Shown one piece after another: positions 55,006 to 63,902 of a stretch of 64,000 bases of DNA. This stretch comes from Limnothrix sp. FACHB-406 (GTDB lineage: Bacteria; Cyanobacteriota; Cyanobacteriia; CACIAM-69d). Under the pieces are notes generated by a model that made no database searches, was not told the DNA's origin, and saw only the letters and a program-made list of their open reading frames with translations. The stretch covers positions 54,999 through 118,998 of the forward strand of contig NZ_JACJSP010000013.1 of assembly GCF_014698235.1 (NCBI RefSeq). The letters are read 5' to 3'. Made by a program: the position numbers and the translations under genes. Each line of letters starts with the position of its first letter. The stretch's first letter is position 1.

Positions 55006-56376
55006 ATGGAGCAAATCCTGAAAAGATCACAGCAACTGCTGCAAGGACTGCGATCGCCCTTGGGGTCGGCCATGGTCTTGTCCTTTGTGGTGCATTTGGC
55101 GGCCTTGCCTCTGTTGGCGGACTGGAATCCGGCCTCACCCCCCGAGGACGAGCGTAAAGTGGCCCTGTTGGAGCTGACCCCCGAGGAGTTGCAAGAGCTG
55201 CCGGCCTTTGCCCGGGAAGCGGCCGCCCAACCCCAAAATCCAACCGGCCTGACCAATCCCCCCAATGCCAACCCCAATTCCGGTAGTGCCAACGATCTGT
55301 TCAATCGCTTAGGTTTGGGCAGTTCGTCGCCGTCCGTTGGTCGCGGAGCCGCCGCTGATCCCTTCAATACCTTTGGTGGCGCAGCGGGTAACCAGGGTCG
55401 TTCCAACAGTCGCATGGGCGATCGGGCTACGAACCGGTTTGAGAATAATCCCAACAGCAACCTCTATAACAACCCCTATAACAACTCCTACATCAATCCC
55501 TATAACGATTACGCTGGCTGGGATCAGTTCCAAAATCCGCCCCCTCGCCCCAACGGTGGCGATCGCGGTCGTCGCGGCCGCCAGTCCAATGGCCAGTCCC
55601 GATCGCCCGCTGTCGCAACCCCTGCCACCGCCGCCGATCGCCTGGCCCAGTCCACCGCCAACGTTGCGATTGCCCAATTTCGAGATCAATGGCGAATGGC
55701 GGCCGGCCTCCAGTCCCTGGCCAGCGGTCTGAACCCGGAACCGACCGATCGCCCCGGTAACTACACCTTCAATCCAAACCTGGTGAGCAGCAACGCCACC
55801 CAAGGCCGCCTGAGCCAACTGGCCGATTGGGTGAAACGGGTCAACGATCTCCCCATGCGCAACGCAGATGGATCCCTGTTGCCGGGCACGGGCAAAGAAT
55901 TAAACGGCGTTTTCCGCGACATGCTCACTGTCGGAGACTCCATTCAAAAGAAAGACACCCCGATTCAGTGGCGCAAATTTGCTGATCTGCGGGCTTGCAC
56001 CACCCTGAGCGCCAACCCGCCCCAACCGATCCGCTTGGTTGTCTTGGTGGGCGATCGGGGATTGGTGGCCCCCGGTTTGAACCCCGTGCGGTTGGTGCAA
56101 AGCTCCGGCTACTCAGCCTTGGATGACGAGGCGATCGCCTTTTTGACCCAACAGCTCACCGGCAAAAAACTCTCCGATCGCCCGGGCTATCTCATCCACA
56201 TCTACACCCTGACCTATCCCCCTTGTCGCGCCGCCAACCCCGACCCGACCCCTAGCCCCACATCTAGCCCCACGCCCGACCCCACACCTGGCCCCACATC
56301 CAGCCCCGCACCCACCACCGAAAGCCCCGCATCACCCTCCGGCGAGACCCCGGACTCCCCTCGCCCCTCGCCCTAG
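55006..56376 (+). CDS. TonB-like energy transducer or related envelope protein
   Basis: A 456-residue protein with an N-terminal membrane helix (LGSAMVLSFVVHLAALPLLADW, residues ~18-39, TonB-like), a long low-complexity Asn/Pro/Gly/Arg region (~65-215) that includes NLYNNPYNNSYINPYNDY, and a C-terminal domain (~230-415) ending RLVVLVGDRGLVAPGLNPVRLVQSSGYSALDDEAIAFLTQQL, which matches the TonB C-terminal pattern (variable strand, S-G...LD..A). A Pro/Thr/Ser tail of ~45 residues follows it, which is unusual. It may link the inner membrane to an outer-membrane receptor, but no ExbB/ExbD or receptor is adjacent. ATG 55006 is the preferred start. Confidence 0.65.
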   Translation: MEQILKRSQQLLQGLRSPLGSAMVLSFVVHLAALPLLADWNPASPPEDERKVALLELTPEELQELPAFAREAAAQPQNPTGLTNPPNANPNSGSANDLFNRLGLGSSSPSVGRGAAADPFNTFGGAAGNQGRSNSRMGDRATNRFENNPNSNLYNNPYNNSYINPYNDYAGWDQFQNPPPRPNGGDRGRRGRQSNGQSRSPAVATPATAADRLAQSTANVAIAQFRDQWRMAAGLQSLASGLNPEPTDRPGNYTFNPNLVSSNATQGRLSQLADWVKRVNDLPMRNADGSLLPGTGKELNGVFRDMLTVGDSIQKKDTPIQWRKFADLRACTTLSANPPQPIRLVVLVGDRGLVAPGLNPVRLVQSSGYSALDDEAIAFLTQQLTGKKLSDRPGYLIHIYTLTYPPCRAANPDPTPSPTSSPTPDPTPGPTSSPAPTTESPASPSGETPDSPRPSP

Positions 56377-56568
56377 GCTTGCCCATCCGCCACGGTCAAC
56401 CTTGCGCCATTCCTGCGGTCTTCAGCGCGCTGGAAACTGTTCTAGCGAGATTGCTCAACAAAACCCAAAACCCATTGTCCTAAGCGATCGCCCTGCGGCA
56501 GAGTCAGCCAACTGAGTACAATCAACCCACTTCCCTACTCAGGATTTTGCGAGAACTCTGAAATCGTA

Positions 56569-57513
56569 ATGGCAACCAGCATTTTTCAATTCAGACAAAA
56601 AGATCGCCGTCCCTGGCTGCGGGTCATTCTGCAACTGCGCGGCTCCGTTGTGCCCACCATTGCACCCCGCGTGCTGCTTTGTGGAACCTTTGCCGCCATC
56701 ATCAGTTGGCTACATGCCCTGAAAGTTCCCGTGGCCCAACCGGGCTGGGCAAATTTAATTCCCAGCGTGGTGCTGGGTTTGCTATTGGTTTTCCGTACTA
56801 ATACCGCCTACGAACGATTCTGGGAAGGGCGCAAACTTTGGGGCGGAATTGTTAACACCTCCCGTAACCTGGGGCGACAAATTTGGGTGGCAATTGACGA
56901 ACCAACACCGGAAGTGCGAGAGCAAAAGATCTCAGCTTTGAATCTCATTGCTGCCTTTGGCATTGCCACCAAGCAGCATTTACGGGGGGCATCCGTCACG
57001 GAAGCGGTTGCGGATTTGGTTGAGCCAAATGTGCTGGCCAATTTGCAAACCACGAATCACGCACCTATTGATTTATCGGTACGAATTGCCGCTTTTCTAG
57101 AAGAGCAGCGCGATCGCGGCAACCTCAACCCCTATCAACTGGCTTCCATGCACCGTCTGCTTGATGTGTTGGTGGATTCTTTGGGAGGTTGCGAGCGAAT
57201 TTTGCGAACACCCATGCCCTTTGCCTATGCCATTCACTTGCGGCAATTGCTATTAATTTACTGCTTAATTCTGCCTTTTGAATTGGTGTCCAAGGTGGGT
57301 TGGTGGACAGGATTACTCGTTGCCATCATTTCTTTCACCCTATTTGGAATTGAAGAAATTGGCGAAGAAATCGAAAATCCCTTTGGCACGGATCCGAATG
57401 ATTTGCCCCTAGATGCCATTTGCAACACCGTTCGCCAAAACATGCAAAATTTGACCACCCTGAATCCCCGGGAAGCCAATGCTCGGGCATTAGTAGATAA
57501 CAGTTTTCAGTAA
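56569..57513 (+). CDS. Bestrophin family anion channel
   Basis: A 314-residue bestrophin-like (UPF0187) membrane protein. Helices: RVLLCGTFAAIISWLHAL (~34-51), LIPSVVLGLLLVFRTNTAYERFWEGRKLWGGIVNTSRNLGRQ (the conserved FRTNxAYxRxWEGRxxWG block, ~63-104), AIHLRQLLLIYCLILPFELV (~223-242) and WTGLLVAIISFTLFGIEEIGEEIENPFG (~247-275). The final EEIGEEIENPFG is the family hallmark. Plant and algal homologues are chloride/bicarbonate channels of the thylakoid; in cyanobacteria the role is not settled. Confidence 0.93.
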   Translation: MATSIFQFRQKDRRPWLRVILQLRGSVVPTIAPRVLLCGTFAAIISWLHALKVPVAQPGWANLIPSVVLGLLLVFRTNTAYERFWEGRKLWGGIVNTSRNLGRQIWVAIDEPTPEVREQKISALNLIAAFGIATKQHLRGASVTEAVADLVEPNVLANLQTTNHAPIDLSVRIAAFLEEQRDRGNLNPYQLASMHRLLDVLVDSLGGCERILRTPMPFAYAIHLRQLLLIYCLILPFELVSKVGWWTGLLVAIISFTLFGIEEIGEEIENPFGTDPNDLPLDAICNTVRQNMQNLTTLNPREANARALVDNSFQ

Positions 57514-57618
57514 TGGTTTCTGCTAGGGCGTAACCCAAGCTGGGTGGCAAGGCTTGGGGACAAAATTTAAGGAAAAATTGCAATAGTCCCAATCGTTCCA
57601 GATGGATTCTGGTTTCCC

Positions 57619-58209
57619 ATGACCCATCACGTTTCTGCTTGGCTCGATCGCCTGGCCCTTTGGCTGCCGGGAACTTTTGAAAATCGGGAACAGGCCCTGG
57701 CGGATCCCACTTGGTATGTGGGTGTGCGGCTGTGGCATCGATCGGTCAGGGTCTTTGGTCCCGGCCACTTGGGGATTTATGCGGAACAGGCCAGCGCCCC
57801 CACCTTTGCCAAAATTTATCGCCCCAGGGTGTTCCAGATTTCTCCCACCTCTGATCCTGATTTTCCGCTGGCGGTGGCCTACTTTGCCCTGCGACAGCCG
57901 GAGCGGTGGCGCGGCGGGGGTTTGGATCCCGCTATTTTGGAACCCTTGACCTTGGCGGACTTGGAGCCACTGCCCGGTTGCCTGTTGCCCATGGCGGTTT
58001 TGGCAGAGGATGCAGGTTTCCGGGCCCAGCTTCCGCCCGATCGGCGTTGTTGTTTCCAGGCCGATGGGCAATTGCGCCAGGTGAGCTTGGGGTTTGAGGT
58101 GCGATCGGGCGAATTTCTCAGCTACGACAAGGGCATCGATCCCGACACAGGCAAACCGATTTGGGGGGCAATCATGGGCCCATTTCGCTATCGGCGCGTT
58201 GGCGATTAA
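57619..58209 (+). CDS. CpcT/CpeT-family bilin lyase, divergent member
   Basis: A 196-residue protein of the CpcT/CpeT (DUF1001) family that attaches phycobilins to phycobiliprotein beta subunits or acts as a chaperone. Conserved blocks: WLPGTFENREQALADPTWYVGVRLWHRSV (start of the domain), LGIYAEQAS, RPRVFQI, GCLLPMAVLAEDAGFRAQL and GEFLSYDKGIDPDTGKPIWGAIMGPFRYRRV (terminal signature). It is followed by a second, more canonical member at 58365. The two look like an ancient paralogous pair, with this one more diverged. Confidence 0.85.
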   Translation: MTHHVSAWLDRLALWLPGTFENREQALADPTWYVGVRLWHRSVRVFGPGHLGIYAEQASAPTFAKIYRPRVFQISPTSDPDFPLAVAYFALRQPERWRGGGLDPAILEPLTLADLEPLPGCLLPMAVLAEDAGFRAQLPPDRRCCFQADGQLRQVSLGFEVRSGEFLSYDKGIDPDTGKPIWGAIMGPFRYRRVGD

Positions 58210-58364
58210 GATGCGATCGCAGGGAGCCACTGCAACGAACTGCAACGGTTATCCGCTGTGGTCAGTGATCAGCCTTGCCCTCGCCATTGTTGGGATCGAT
58301 TTTGATTCGCTCCGATAACCATTCATTCCTTTCAATCCTTACGAAATCCCCGATTAATCACACC

Positions 58365-58979
58365 ATGACCCAAGTGTCTGAAGCGATCGCCCCCGCTGCT
58401 GATTTGGTGACCCTTGGCCGTTGGATGGCCGCCGACTTCAGCAACCAAGCCCAAGCGTTTGAAAATCCGCCCTTTTTCGCCCATATTCGGGTCTGTATGC
58501 GGCCCCTGCCGATCGCCCTGCTAGGCGGCATTAGTTTCTATGTGGAACAGGCCTATGATTACGCCCTCAACCAGCCCTATCGTGTGCGGGTGTTGAAGTT
58601 GATTGAGGTGGATGGGCAAATCCAAATTGAAAACTATGCCGTTGCCCATGAGCAGGAATTTTTTGGTGCTTCTCGACAGCCCGATCGCCTGCAAGCGCTG
58701 ACGGCCGATCGCCTGGAGCGGCTCTGTCACTGCAATTTTTTGGTGAGCCGGACAGGGCAAACCTTCACGGGCCAGGTGGAACCCGGCAAGGCCTGCATGG
58801 TCACGCGCAAGGGCAAGGAAACCTACTTGGATAGTCAGTTTGAAATCACAGCCGATCGATTTGTGAGCTGGGATCGGGGCCGCGACCCGGAAACCGATGA
58901 GCATGTGTGGGGTGCGGTGGCCGGGCCCTTTGACTTTGTGAAGGTGGCCAGCTTTGCCGATGAGGTGGTGGCTCCCTAG
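58365..58979 (+). CDS. cpcT: CpcT/CpeT-family phycobilin lyase
   Basis: A 204-residue lyase of the CpcT/CpeT family. Blocks: LGRWMAADFSNQAQAFENPPFFAHIRVCMRPLP (domain start), GISFYVEQAYDYALNQPYRVRVLKLIEVD, CHCNFLVSRTGQTFTGQVEPGKACMVTRKGKETYLDSQFEI and WDRGRDPETDEHVWGAVAGPFDF. CpcT attaches phycocyanobilin to Cys-153/155 of beta-phycocyanin; CpeT acts on phycoerythrin. The symbol is a best guess. ATG 58365 is chosen over the longer frame from 58275. Confidence 0.85.
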   Translation: MTQVSEAIAPAADLVTLGRWMAADFSNQAQAFENPPFFAHIRVCMRPLPIALLGGISFYVEQAYDYALNQPYRVRVLKLIEVDGQIQIENYAVAHEQEFFGASRQPDRLQALTADRLERLCHCNFLVSRTGQTFTGQVEPGKACMVTRKGKETYLDSQFEITADRFVSWDRGRDPETDEHVWGAVAGPFDFVKVASFADEVVAP

Positions 58980-59165
58980 GGCGATGTGGCAGCGGGGAAG
59001 GGTGATCGATCGCCACGGTCGGCTTTCCCTGCGCCAAAATGATTGCCATCAGTTCCGCTGTGCTGGGCGACGGTGGAAGCCTGAGTGAGCTGCCTTGACC
59101 ATGTTCAGTGCGCGGCTCCTCCGTTTTTGGGGTGGCCGCTCGACTTCGATCAATCTCGATAATTA

Positions 59166-60290
59166 ATGTCCATCCGATCACTCCTGCGCTGGTTTTTATT
59201 GGGGTTGCTGTTGCCGCTGGCGTTTTTGAACGGCTGGATGTTGCTTCAGGTCTTCAATTACTTTCAGTCCCTGCTGTCTGCCTTCGTGGTGGCCACGCTG
59301 GTGTCCTTTCTGTTGGACTATCCCGTGCGGTGGCTGGAAGCGCAGGGAAAACGCTGGCATGTGCGGCGGGAATTTGCGGTGTTGGCGATCGTCCTGTTGA
59401 CCTTGGGGATTGTGGGTCTGTTGGGGCTAACGCTGGCTCCGGTGCTCTATGACCAATTTGCCGCTTTTGCTAATGGGTTGCCCGGTTGGGTGGCTTCGAG
59501 TCGGCAACAGCTTGAAAACCTGTCTAATTGGGCCATTGCCAAGCGGCTCCCGATCGACCTTCAACAGTTGGGAACCCAGGCGATCGCCCAATTCTCAGCC
59601 CAAATTCAAAACCTAACCACCCAACTGGTGAGCCTGTTGGTGCAAATGGCTGGGCGGGCCTTTGATGCTCTGATTGCGATGGTGTTGGCGGTTTATTTGC
59701 TGTTGCGGGGCGAGCAATTTTGGGATGGTTTTTTTAGTTGGTTGCCGCCCGAACGACGGGAGCAGGTGCGCCAATGTTTTCGCCAAAATTTCCAAAATTA
59801 CTACGCCGGTCAAGCGGCTTTGGCCACCACGATCGGGGTGGCCATGGTGTTGCTCTTTCTGATGCTGCAAGTGCCGTTTGGGTTGCTGTTTGGTCTGGGC
59901 ATTGGGGTCATGACGCTAGTGCCCTTTGGCGCGGGAATCAGCATTGTGGTGGTGAGCTTGCTGTTAGCGGTCAAGAGTTTTTGGCTGGGGCTACAGGTGC
60001 TTTTGTTGGCTTTTTTGGTGGATCAAATTATTGAAAATACGGTTGCTCCGCGTCTGCTGGGGCAATTTACGGGGCTGAACCCAGTTTGGGTGCTGTTGTC
60101 CCTGTTGGCGGGGGCTAAGGTGGGTGGCTTGTTGGGGGTGGTTTTGGCGGTTCCGTTGGCGGGAACGATCAAAAGCGCGATCGAACTGTGGCGATCGCCC
60201 AATCATGGCTGGACTTTGGCAACTGATTCCGCCTTGCCCGTCAAAACCGCTCGACCCGATCGCCCAGTGCAACCCACGCCCGATCGCTGA
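59166..60290 (+). CDS. AI-2E family transporter
   Basis: A 374-residue membrane protein of the AI-2E family, with about seven helices: LLRWFLLGLLLPLAFLNGWMLL (~6-27), LLSAFVVATLVSFLLDYPVRWL (~35-56), VLAIVLLTLGIVGLLGLTLAPVLY (~72-95), ALIAMVLAVYLLLRGEQFWDGF, YYAGQAALATTIGVAMVLLFLML, PFGLLFGLGIGVMTLVPFGAGISIVVVSLLLAV and QVLLLAFLVDQIIENTVAPRLLGQFTGLNPVWVLLSLLAGAKVGGLLGVVLAVPLAG (family signature). Substrates vary (small molecules, Na+/H+); the role here is unknown. The hydrophilic loop after helix 3 is normal. Confidence 0.9.
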   Translation: MSIRSLLRWFLLGLLLPLAFLNGWMLLQVFNYFQSLLSAFVVATLVSFLLDYPVRWLEAQGKRWHVRREFAVLAIVLLTLGIVGLLGLTLAPVLYDQFAAFANGLPGWVASSRQQLENLSNWAIAKRLPIDLQQLGTQAIAQFSAQIQNLTTQLVSLLVQMAGRAFDALIAMVLAVYLLLRGEQFWDGFFSWLPPERREQVRQCFRQNFQNYYAGQAALATTIGVAMVLLFLMLQVPFGLLFGLGIGVMTLVPFGAGISIVVVSLLLAVKSFWLGLQVLLLAFLVDQIIENTVAPRLLGQFTGLNPVWVLLSLLAGAKVGGLLGVVLAVPLAGTIKSAIELWRSPNHGWTLATDSALPVKTARPDRPVQPTPDR

Positions 60291-60406
60291 GAGTCGGGCC
60301 GCAGGATTTTGGAAAGCTAAAGTGCTGAGTCTCTCCAGGCTTCTGGGTTGCTGCAAATCTGGTTGCTGCAAATTGACGGCCTAGCCTGTTCCTCAATCCT
60401 CAACTC

Positions 60407-61606
60407 TCAATCTTCAAATCGCTGAACAGCGAGCACCGCATTTTGGCCGCCAAACCCAAACGCAAAACAAAGGGTTCGATCGACATGTCGGGCGATCGAG
60501 GTTTGCAGCCAAAACCCGGCAAATTCTGGATCCTGCAATCCCACCGTGGGCGGCAACTGGCCAGACTCGATCGCCAAAAGACAAAACGCAACGCCCAAGG
60601 CACTGGAAGCCCCCAGCGTATGGCCGGTGGCTCCTTTGGTGGAACTCACGGGCGGTTGCTGGGGAAAAAGATCTTGAATTAAATTGGCTTCCTGAGCATC
60701 ATTCAGCTTGGTGGCCGTGCCGTGGGCGTGGATATAGTCCACCTGTTCCGGTCGCCAGCCGCTACGTTTCAGGGCCCAATGCACCGCAACCCGAGCCGAT
60801 CGCCCCGTTGGATCCGGCGCACTGAGGTGATAAGCATCGGTGCTGAAGCCGGCCCCTAAAATTTCTCCATAGATTTTGGCTCCGCGCGATCGGGCCAGGT
60901 CGGCCGCTTCCAACACCAGCAGCGCCGCCCCTTCTCCCAACACCAGCCCCTCGCGCGATCGGTCAAAGGGATAGGAACCCGTGGCCGCCAGGGCCCCCAT
61001 TTGGGCAAACCCCGCCAAAGTCAGGGGCGTAATCGGGGCTTCCACGGCTCCCGCCAAGACCCGATCGCACCAGCCTTCCCGAATTAAGTCCGCTCCCCGG
61101 GCGATCGCGCTGATCCCGGTCGTGCAGGCAGTCATCGGAGCCAGCAGCGGGCCCCCTGCCCCCAATTGCTGGGCGATCCGCACCGCTGGGCCGTGGGGCA
61201 AATGCCTTAACCATTGATCATCCAAGGGGCGTTGCCCGGCGGCGTATTGCTCCAAAACTCCCTGATAGCTGCGGCTGGATCCCACACAAACCCCCAGCCG
61301 TTGGGCTGGTTGATTCAGTGCTGACCCAGATCCCGACTGCAACTCCGAGCCGGTTGCATCTGCCCAGGCCGCTGCACTGGTGCGATCGATCAAATGCGTT
61401 AAGTCAACGGGTTGGGACTGCGCCTGGGAATTGACTGCTTGGGAATTCACTCGCGAGCCAAGCAGGGCGATCGGGCGAGGTGGAATCGCTGTAAAGGGTT
61501 GATGCCACTGAATTGCCGATTGACCGGCCAGGAGCGATCGCCAGGTTGATGAGCGATCGCCCAAGGCCGACATCAGCCCAATACCTGTTACCACCACCCG
61601 CCGCAC
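60407..61606 (-). CDS. Beta-ketoacyl-ACP synthase (KAS II-like)
   Basis: A 399-residue condensing enzyme of fatty acid or polyketide synthesis. The Cys-His-His triad is complete: Cys161 in MTACTTGISAIA, His295 in IHAHGTATKLND, His329 in KGATGHTLGAS. The N-terminus RRVVVTGIGLMSALGD is typical of FabF/KAS II. An Ala/Gln/Ser-rich insert at residues ~55-100 is less conserved. It probably works beside the primary FabF, since cyanobacteria often have a second KAS II-like gene. It is followed 18 bp upstream by the cyclophilin gene on the same strand, so the two may be cotranscribed. Confidence 0.88.
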   Translation of the reverse strand: MRRVVVTGIGLMSALGDRSSTWRSLLAGQSAIQWHQPFTAIPPRPIALLGSRVNSQAVNSQAQSQPVDLTHLIDRTSAAAWADATGSELQSGSGSALNQPAQRLGVCVGSSRSYQGVLEQYAAGQRPLDDQWLRHLPHGPAVRIAQQLGAGGPLLAPMTACTTGISAIARGADLIREGWCDRVLAGAVEAPITPLTLAGFAQMGALAATGSYPFDRSREGLVLGEGAALLVLEAADLARSRGAKIYGEILGAGFSTDAYHLSAPDPTGRSARVAVHWALKRSGWRPEQVDYIHAHGTATKLNDAQEANLIQDLFPQQPPVSSTKGATGHTLGASSALGVAFCLLAIESGQLPPTVGLQDPEFAGFWLQTSIARHVDRTLCFAFGFGGQNAVLAVQRFED

Positions 61607-61624
61607 AGTGAACTCAGAAATGGT

Positions 61625-62404
61625 TTAAGGCGTGGTTTTCAGATTTTCCAGACCTGCCGTGACGCTGGCTTTTTCAATGCGATCGCCCTGTTGCACCTGG
61701 TCGATCGTCTCCATGCCTTTGGTCACATAGCCAAACACCGCATAACTACCATCCAACGGCGTTAACTCCGCCAGCGCAAAGTAAAACTGCGACGAGGCAG
61801 AATCCGGCGACATCGATCGCGCCATGGCCACCGCGCCCCGCTTGTGGGTTAAAACCGGTGTTTCTGCAATGCCCAAATCGGGGAACGTCGCACTATAAAC
61901 CGGTTGGGCTTGACCCTTTGGCTTAATTTCGAGGGGAATGGTGCGCTCGCGGCCCGTTTTGGGATCCGTGAAACCGCTCATCCCCAACTCCGTGATCGGA
62001 ACCTTGGGATCCTTGCTGCGCGGGTCGCCCCCTTGCACCACAAAGGGCACCGGCTCCCGCACCACCCGATGGAACATCAAGCCGTCATATACCCCACGGT
62101 TCACCAAATCCACAAAATTTCCGGCCGTGATGGGTGCGTTGGTGCCGTCCACCTCAATTTCCACCGGCTGACCCTTGATGGTCATGGTCACGGTTGCTTT
62201 TCCGGTTAACTGGGGCAAACCGGCGGGCAACTGGGCCGGCGTGGCGGCAACCGACGGCGCGGGGCTGCTCACTTGGCGACTATCGGCCGGCTGGCCAGCA
62301 CAGCCCGCGGTCGAAAAAACCAGCAACGCGGCAATCGGGGCCAGCCATAGCCCCCGGAATGCTTTGGCGCAGGTTTTCATCCAGTAGGTTGCTAAATAGT
62401 TCAT
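61625..62404 (-). CDS. Cyclophilin-type peptidyl-prolyl isomerase, lipoprotein
   Basis: A 259-residue periplasmic lipoprotein with lipobox STAGC (Cys35) after a signal helix ([16 protein letters not shown]). A Pro/Ala/Ser linker leads to a cyclophilin domain (~70-255): [39 protein letters not shown] and [32 protein letters not shown]. The catalytic Arg is that of FHRVV. It helps fold secreted proteins. It is next to ycf4 on the same strand with only 2 bp between, so translation may be coupled. Confidence 0.9.
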   Translation of the reverse strand: MNYLATYWMKTCAKAFRGLWLAPIAALLVFSTAGCAGQPADSRQVSSPAPSVAATPAQLPAGLPQLTGKATVTMTIKGQPVEIEVDGTNAPITAGNFVDLVNRGVYDGLMFHRVVREPVPFVVQGGDPRSKDPKVPITELGMSGFTDPKTGRERTIPLEIKPKGQAQPVYSATFPDLGIAETPVLTHKRGAVAMARSMSPDSASSQFYFALAELTPLDGSYAVFGYVTKGMETIDQVQQGDRIEKASVTAGLENLKTTP

Positions 62405-62406
62405 CG

Positions 62407-62973
62407 TTACAGACCCTCCAGCGGCACACGCAGAAACTTGGCCAAAGCGGCTCCTTCCGTTTCCAGTGCCGTCAAGGACAGGGGTTGGCCCACACGGGTT
62501 AGGGGAACATCGCGCATATTCTTCACTCGCAGGTACAAGGCCCGCCGGGGGTTAATCCCTTCCTTGAGGTCTACGCGCACGGATTGAATCGCGCTCAGGT
62601 CGCAGGTGAGCTTCACTTCACGATTTTTGCCGGGATAGCCCCAGCGAAAAATGGTGGCTTTACCCGTGGTGCGATCGAACTCGTTATAACCACCGCCCAC
62701 GTTCCAGCGAATGGTTAACCACAGATAGGTGGCCAGCAGTGATCCGGCAGTGCCATACAGCCCCATCACCAGTCCTTGGGGGACAAACACGAGCTTGGTG
62801 GGGTCTGAGAACAACAGCAGATTCACGCCCAGGTAGCTCGACAAACCGGCAAGCAAAAAGCCCGTAGCGCCGATGGTGACGATCGTGGCGATCGCATAGC
62901 TACTGAGACGGCGCGCGCCGACAATCTCCGTCCGCAACAGGCGATCGGATTGGGGATCGGTGGAGACAGTCAT
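62407..62973 (-). CDS. ycf4: Photosystem I assembly protein Ycf4
   Basis: A 188-residue thylakoid protein that helps assemble PSI. Two membrane helices ([26 protein letters not shown], ~24-49, and [24 protein letters not shown], ~66-89), then a soluble domain ([85 protein letters not shown]). ATG 62973 begins [27 protein letters not shown]; the longer frame to 63075 is not conserved. It is divergent from psbD, a common cyanobacterial arrangement. Confidence 0.95.
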   Translation of the reverse strand: MTVSTDPQSDRLLRTEIVGARRLSSYAIATIVTIGATGFLLAGLSSYLGVNLLLFSDPTKLVFVPQGLVMGLYGTAGSLLATYLWLTIRWNVGGGYNEFDRTTGKATIFRWGYPGKNREVKLTCDLSAIQSVRVDLKEGINPRRALYLRVKNMRDVPLTRVGQPLSLTALETEGAALAKFLRVPLEGL

Positions 62974-63902
62974 AGGTGTATGGCTTAAAAATTGCTTGTG
63001 TATCGAAAACAGGTGTGGGAACGCAGGGGGGATGAAACGCTTGTTTGCCCCAAACTGCTGGCTCAGACCGGCCATGATTTGATCGGGCCCGGTTGCTCCA
63101 TCAGGAACCGTCCCTTCAACAGTCTAAGCAAACTTGGCAGATTCCTAAAAATCTTGGCGAAAGACAACGATCCGAGAATGGCTAACAAACATTAAGCATA
63201 ATTACTTATTTTTTCTTAACGAAGGTCTTAGATTGGGGGAAATGAAAAAAATCGCAACAGCGCGATCACCCGGAGCCGCGAACTCGGTGATCGTGACTTG
63301 GCGCTGAATCGCGATCGGGCTGCGAGATTGACCACCCATGGGCTGTGGATTGGCATGGGAATTGGCAGTGGTCTGTTACGGATTGGCAGTGGTCTGTTAC
63401 GGAGCCGTGCGTTGATCCCCGCAATTCTTAAATTAGTCTGAAGTTGATCGGAAGGGTTTCCGCCGCCCGTGATCCCGCCAGCGGGCCCGATTGACGCGAT
63501 TCGCCTGGGTTTGATCAACTCCGTTACGAGATTCCCCACCCCCCCGATCGCCCCTTCAATTATCATGAGATTTGTAATCGATGTGATCGTTCGACTAAAC
63601 CCTGGAAACCAGTCCAAATTTTCTGATTTGGTTGCCAGACTTGCGATCGCCCTACCCTCACCCGAAATGAGTGTGGTAGGTTAAGAAAAATTAACCGATC
63701 TCAGCAATCGATGGCATCGGCAACGGCGCTCTTCTGGGTGGAAGTGCAACTCATGCCCCAACCCCCTGCGGATTCTCATCGTTGCCCAGGCCCCGATCGC
63801 GAGACGGGTCAAAATTCTACGGAACCGGAAGTGCTTCAAACCCGCCTCACGACCGTAGATATCGCAATTTTGAACCTCTGTTAACAGATAGAGAGGAACT
63901 CC
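62974..63902. other. ycf4-psbD divergent spacer
   Basis: About 930 bp with the two promoters. It contains a 21-bp exact tandem duplication (ATTGGCAGTGGTCTGTTACG then G, 63361-63402). A minus-strand frame (63228-63617) crosses it but is repeat-derived and unlikely to be coding. A Shine-Dalgarno (AGAGGAAC) precedes the psbD ATG. Confidence 0.5.
63361..63402. repeat. 21-bp tandem duplication upstream of psbD
   Basis: The unit ATTGGCAGTGGTCTGTTACG plus G occurs twice, without differences. It lies about 500 bp upstream of psbD. Confidence 0.85.

Noticed and set aside
58230..58260. GCCACTG sequence reminiscent of a cobalamin riboswitch box
   Set aside because: Only the heptamer is present; the rest of the conserved B12-box context and structure are missing.
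63228..63617. Minus-strand frame of 129 codons in the psbD spacer
   Set aside because: Composed partly of the 21-bp duplication (NRPLPI repeats), no similarity recognised and no ribosome-binding site.
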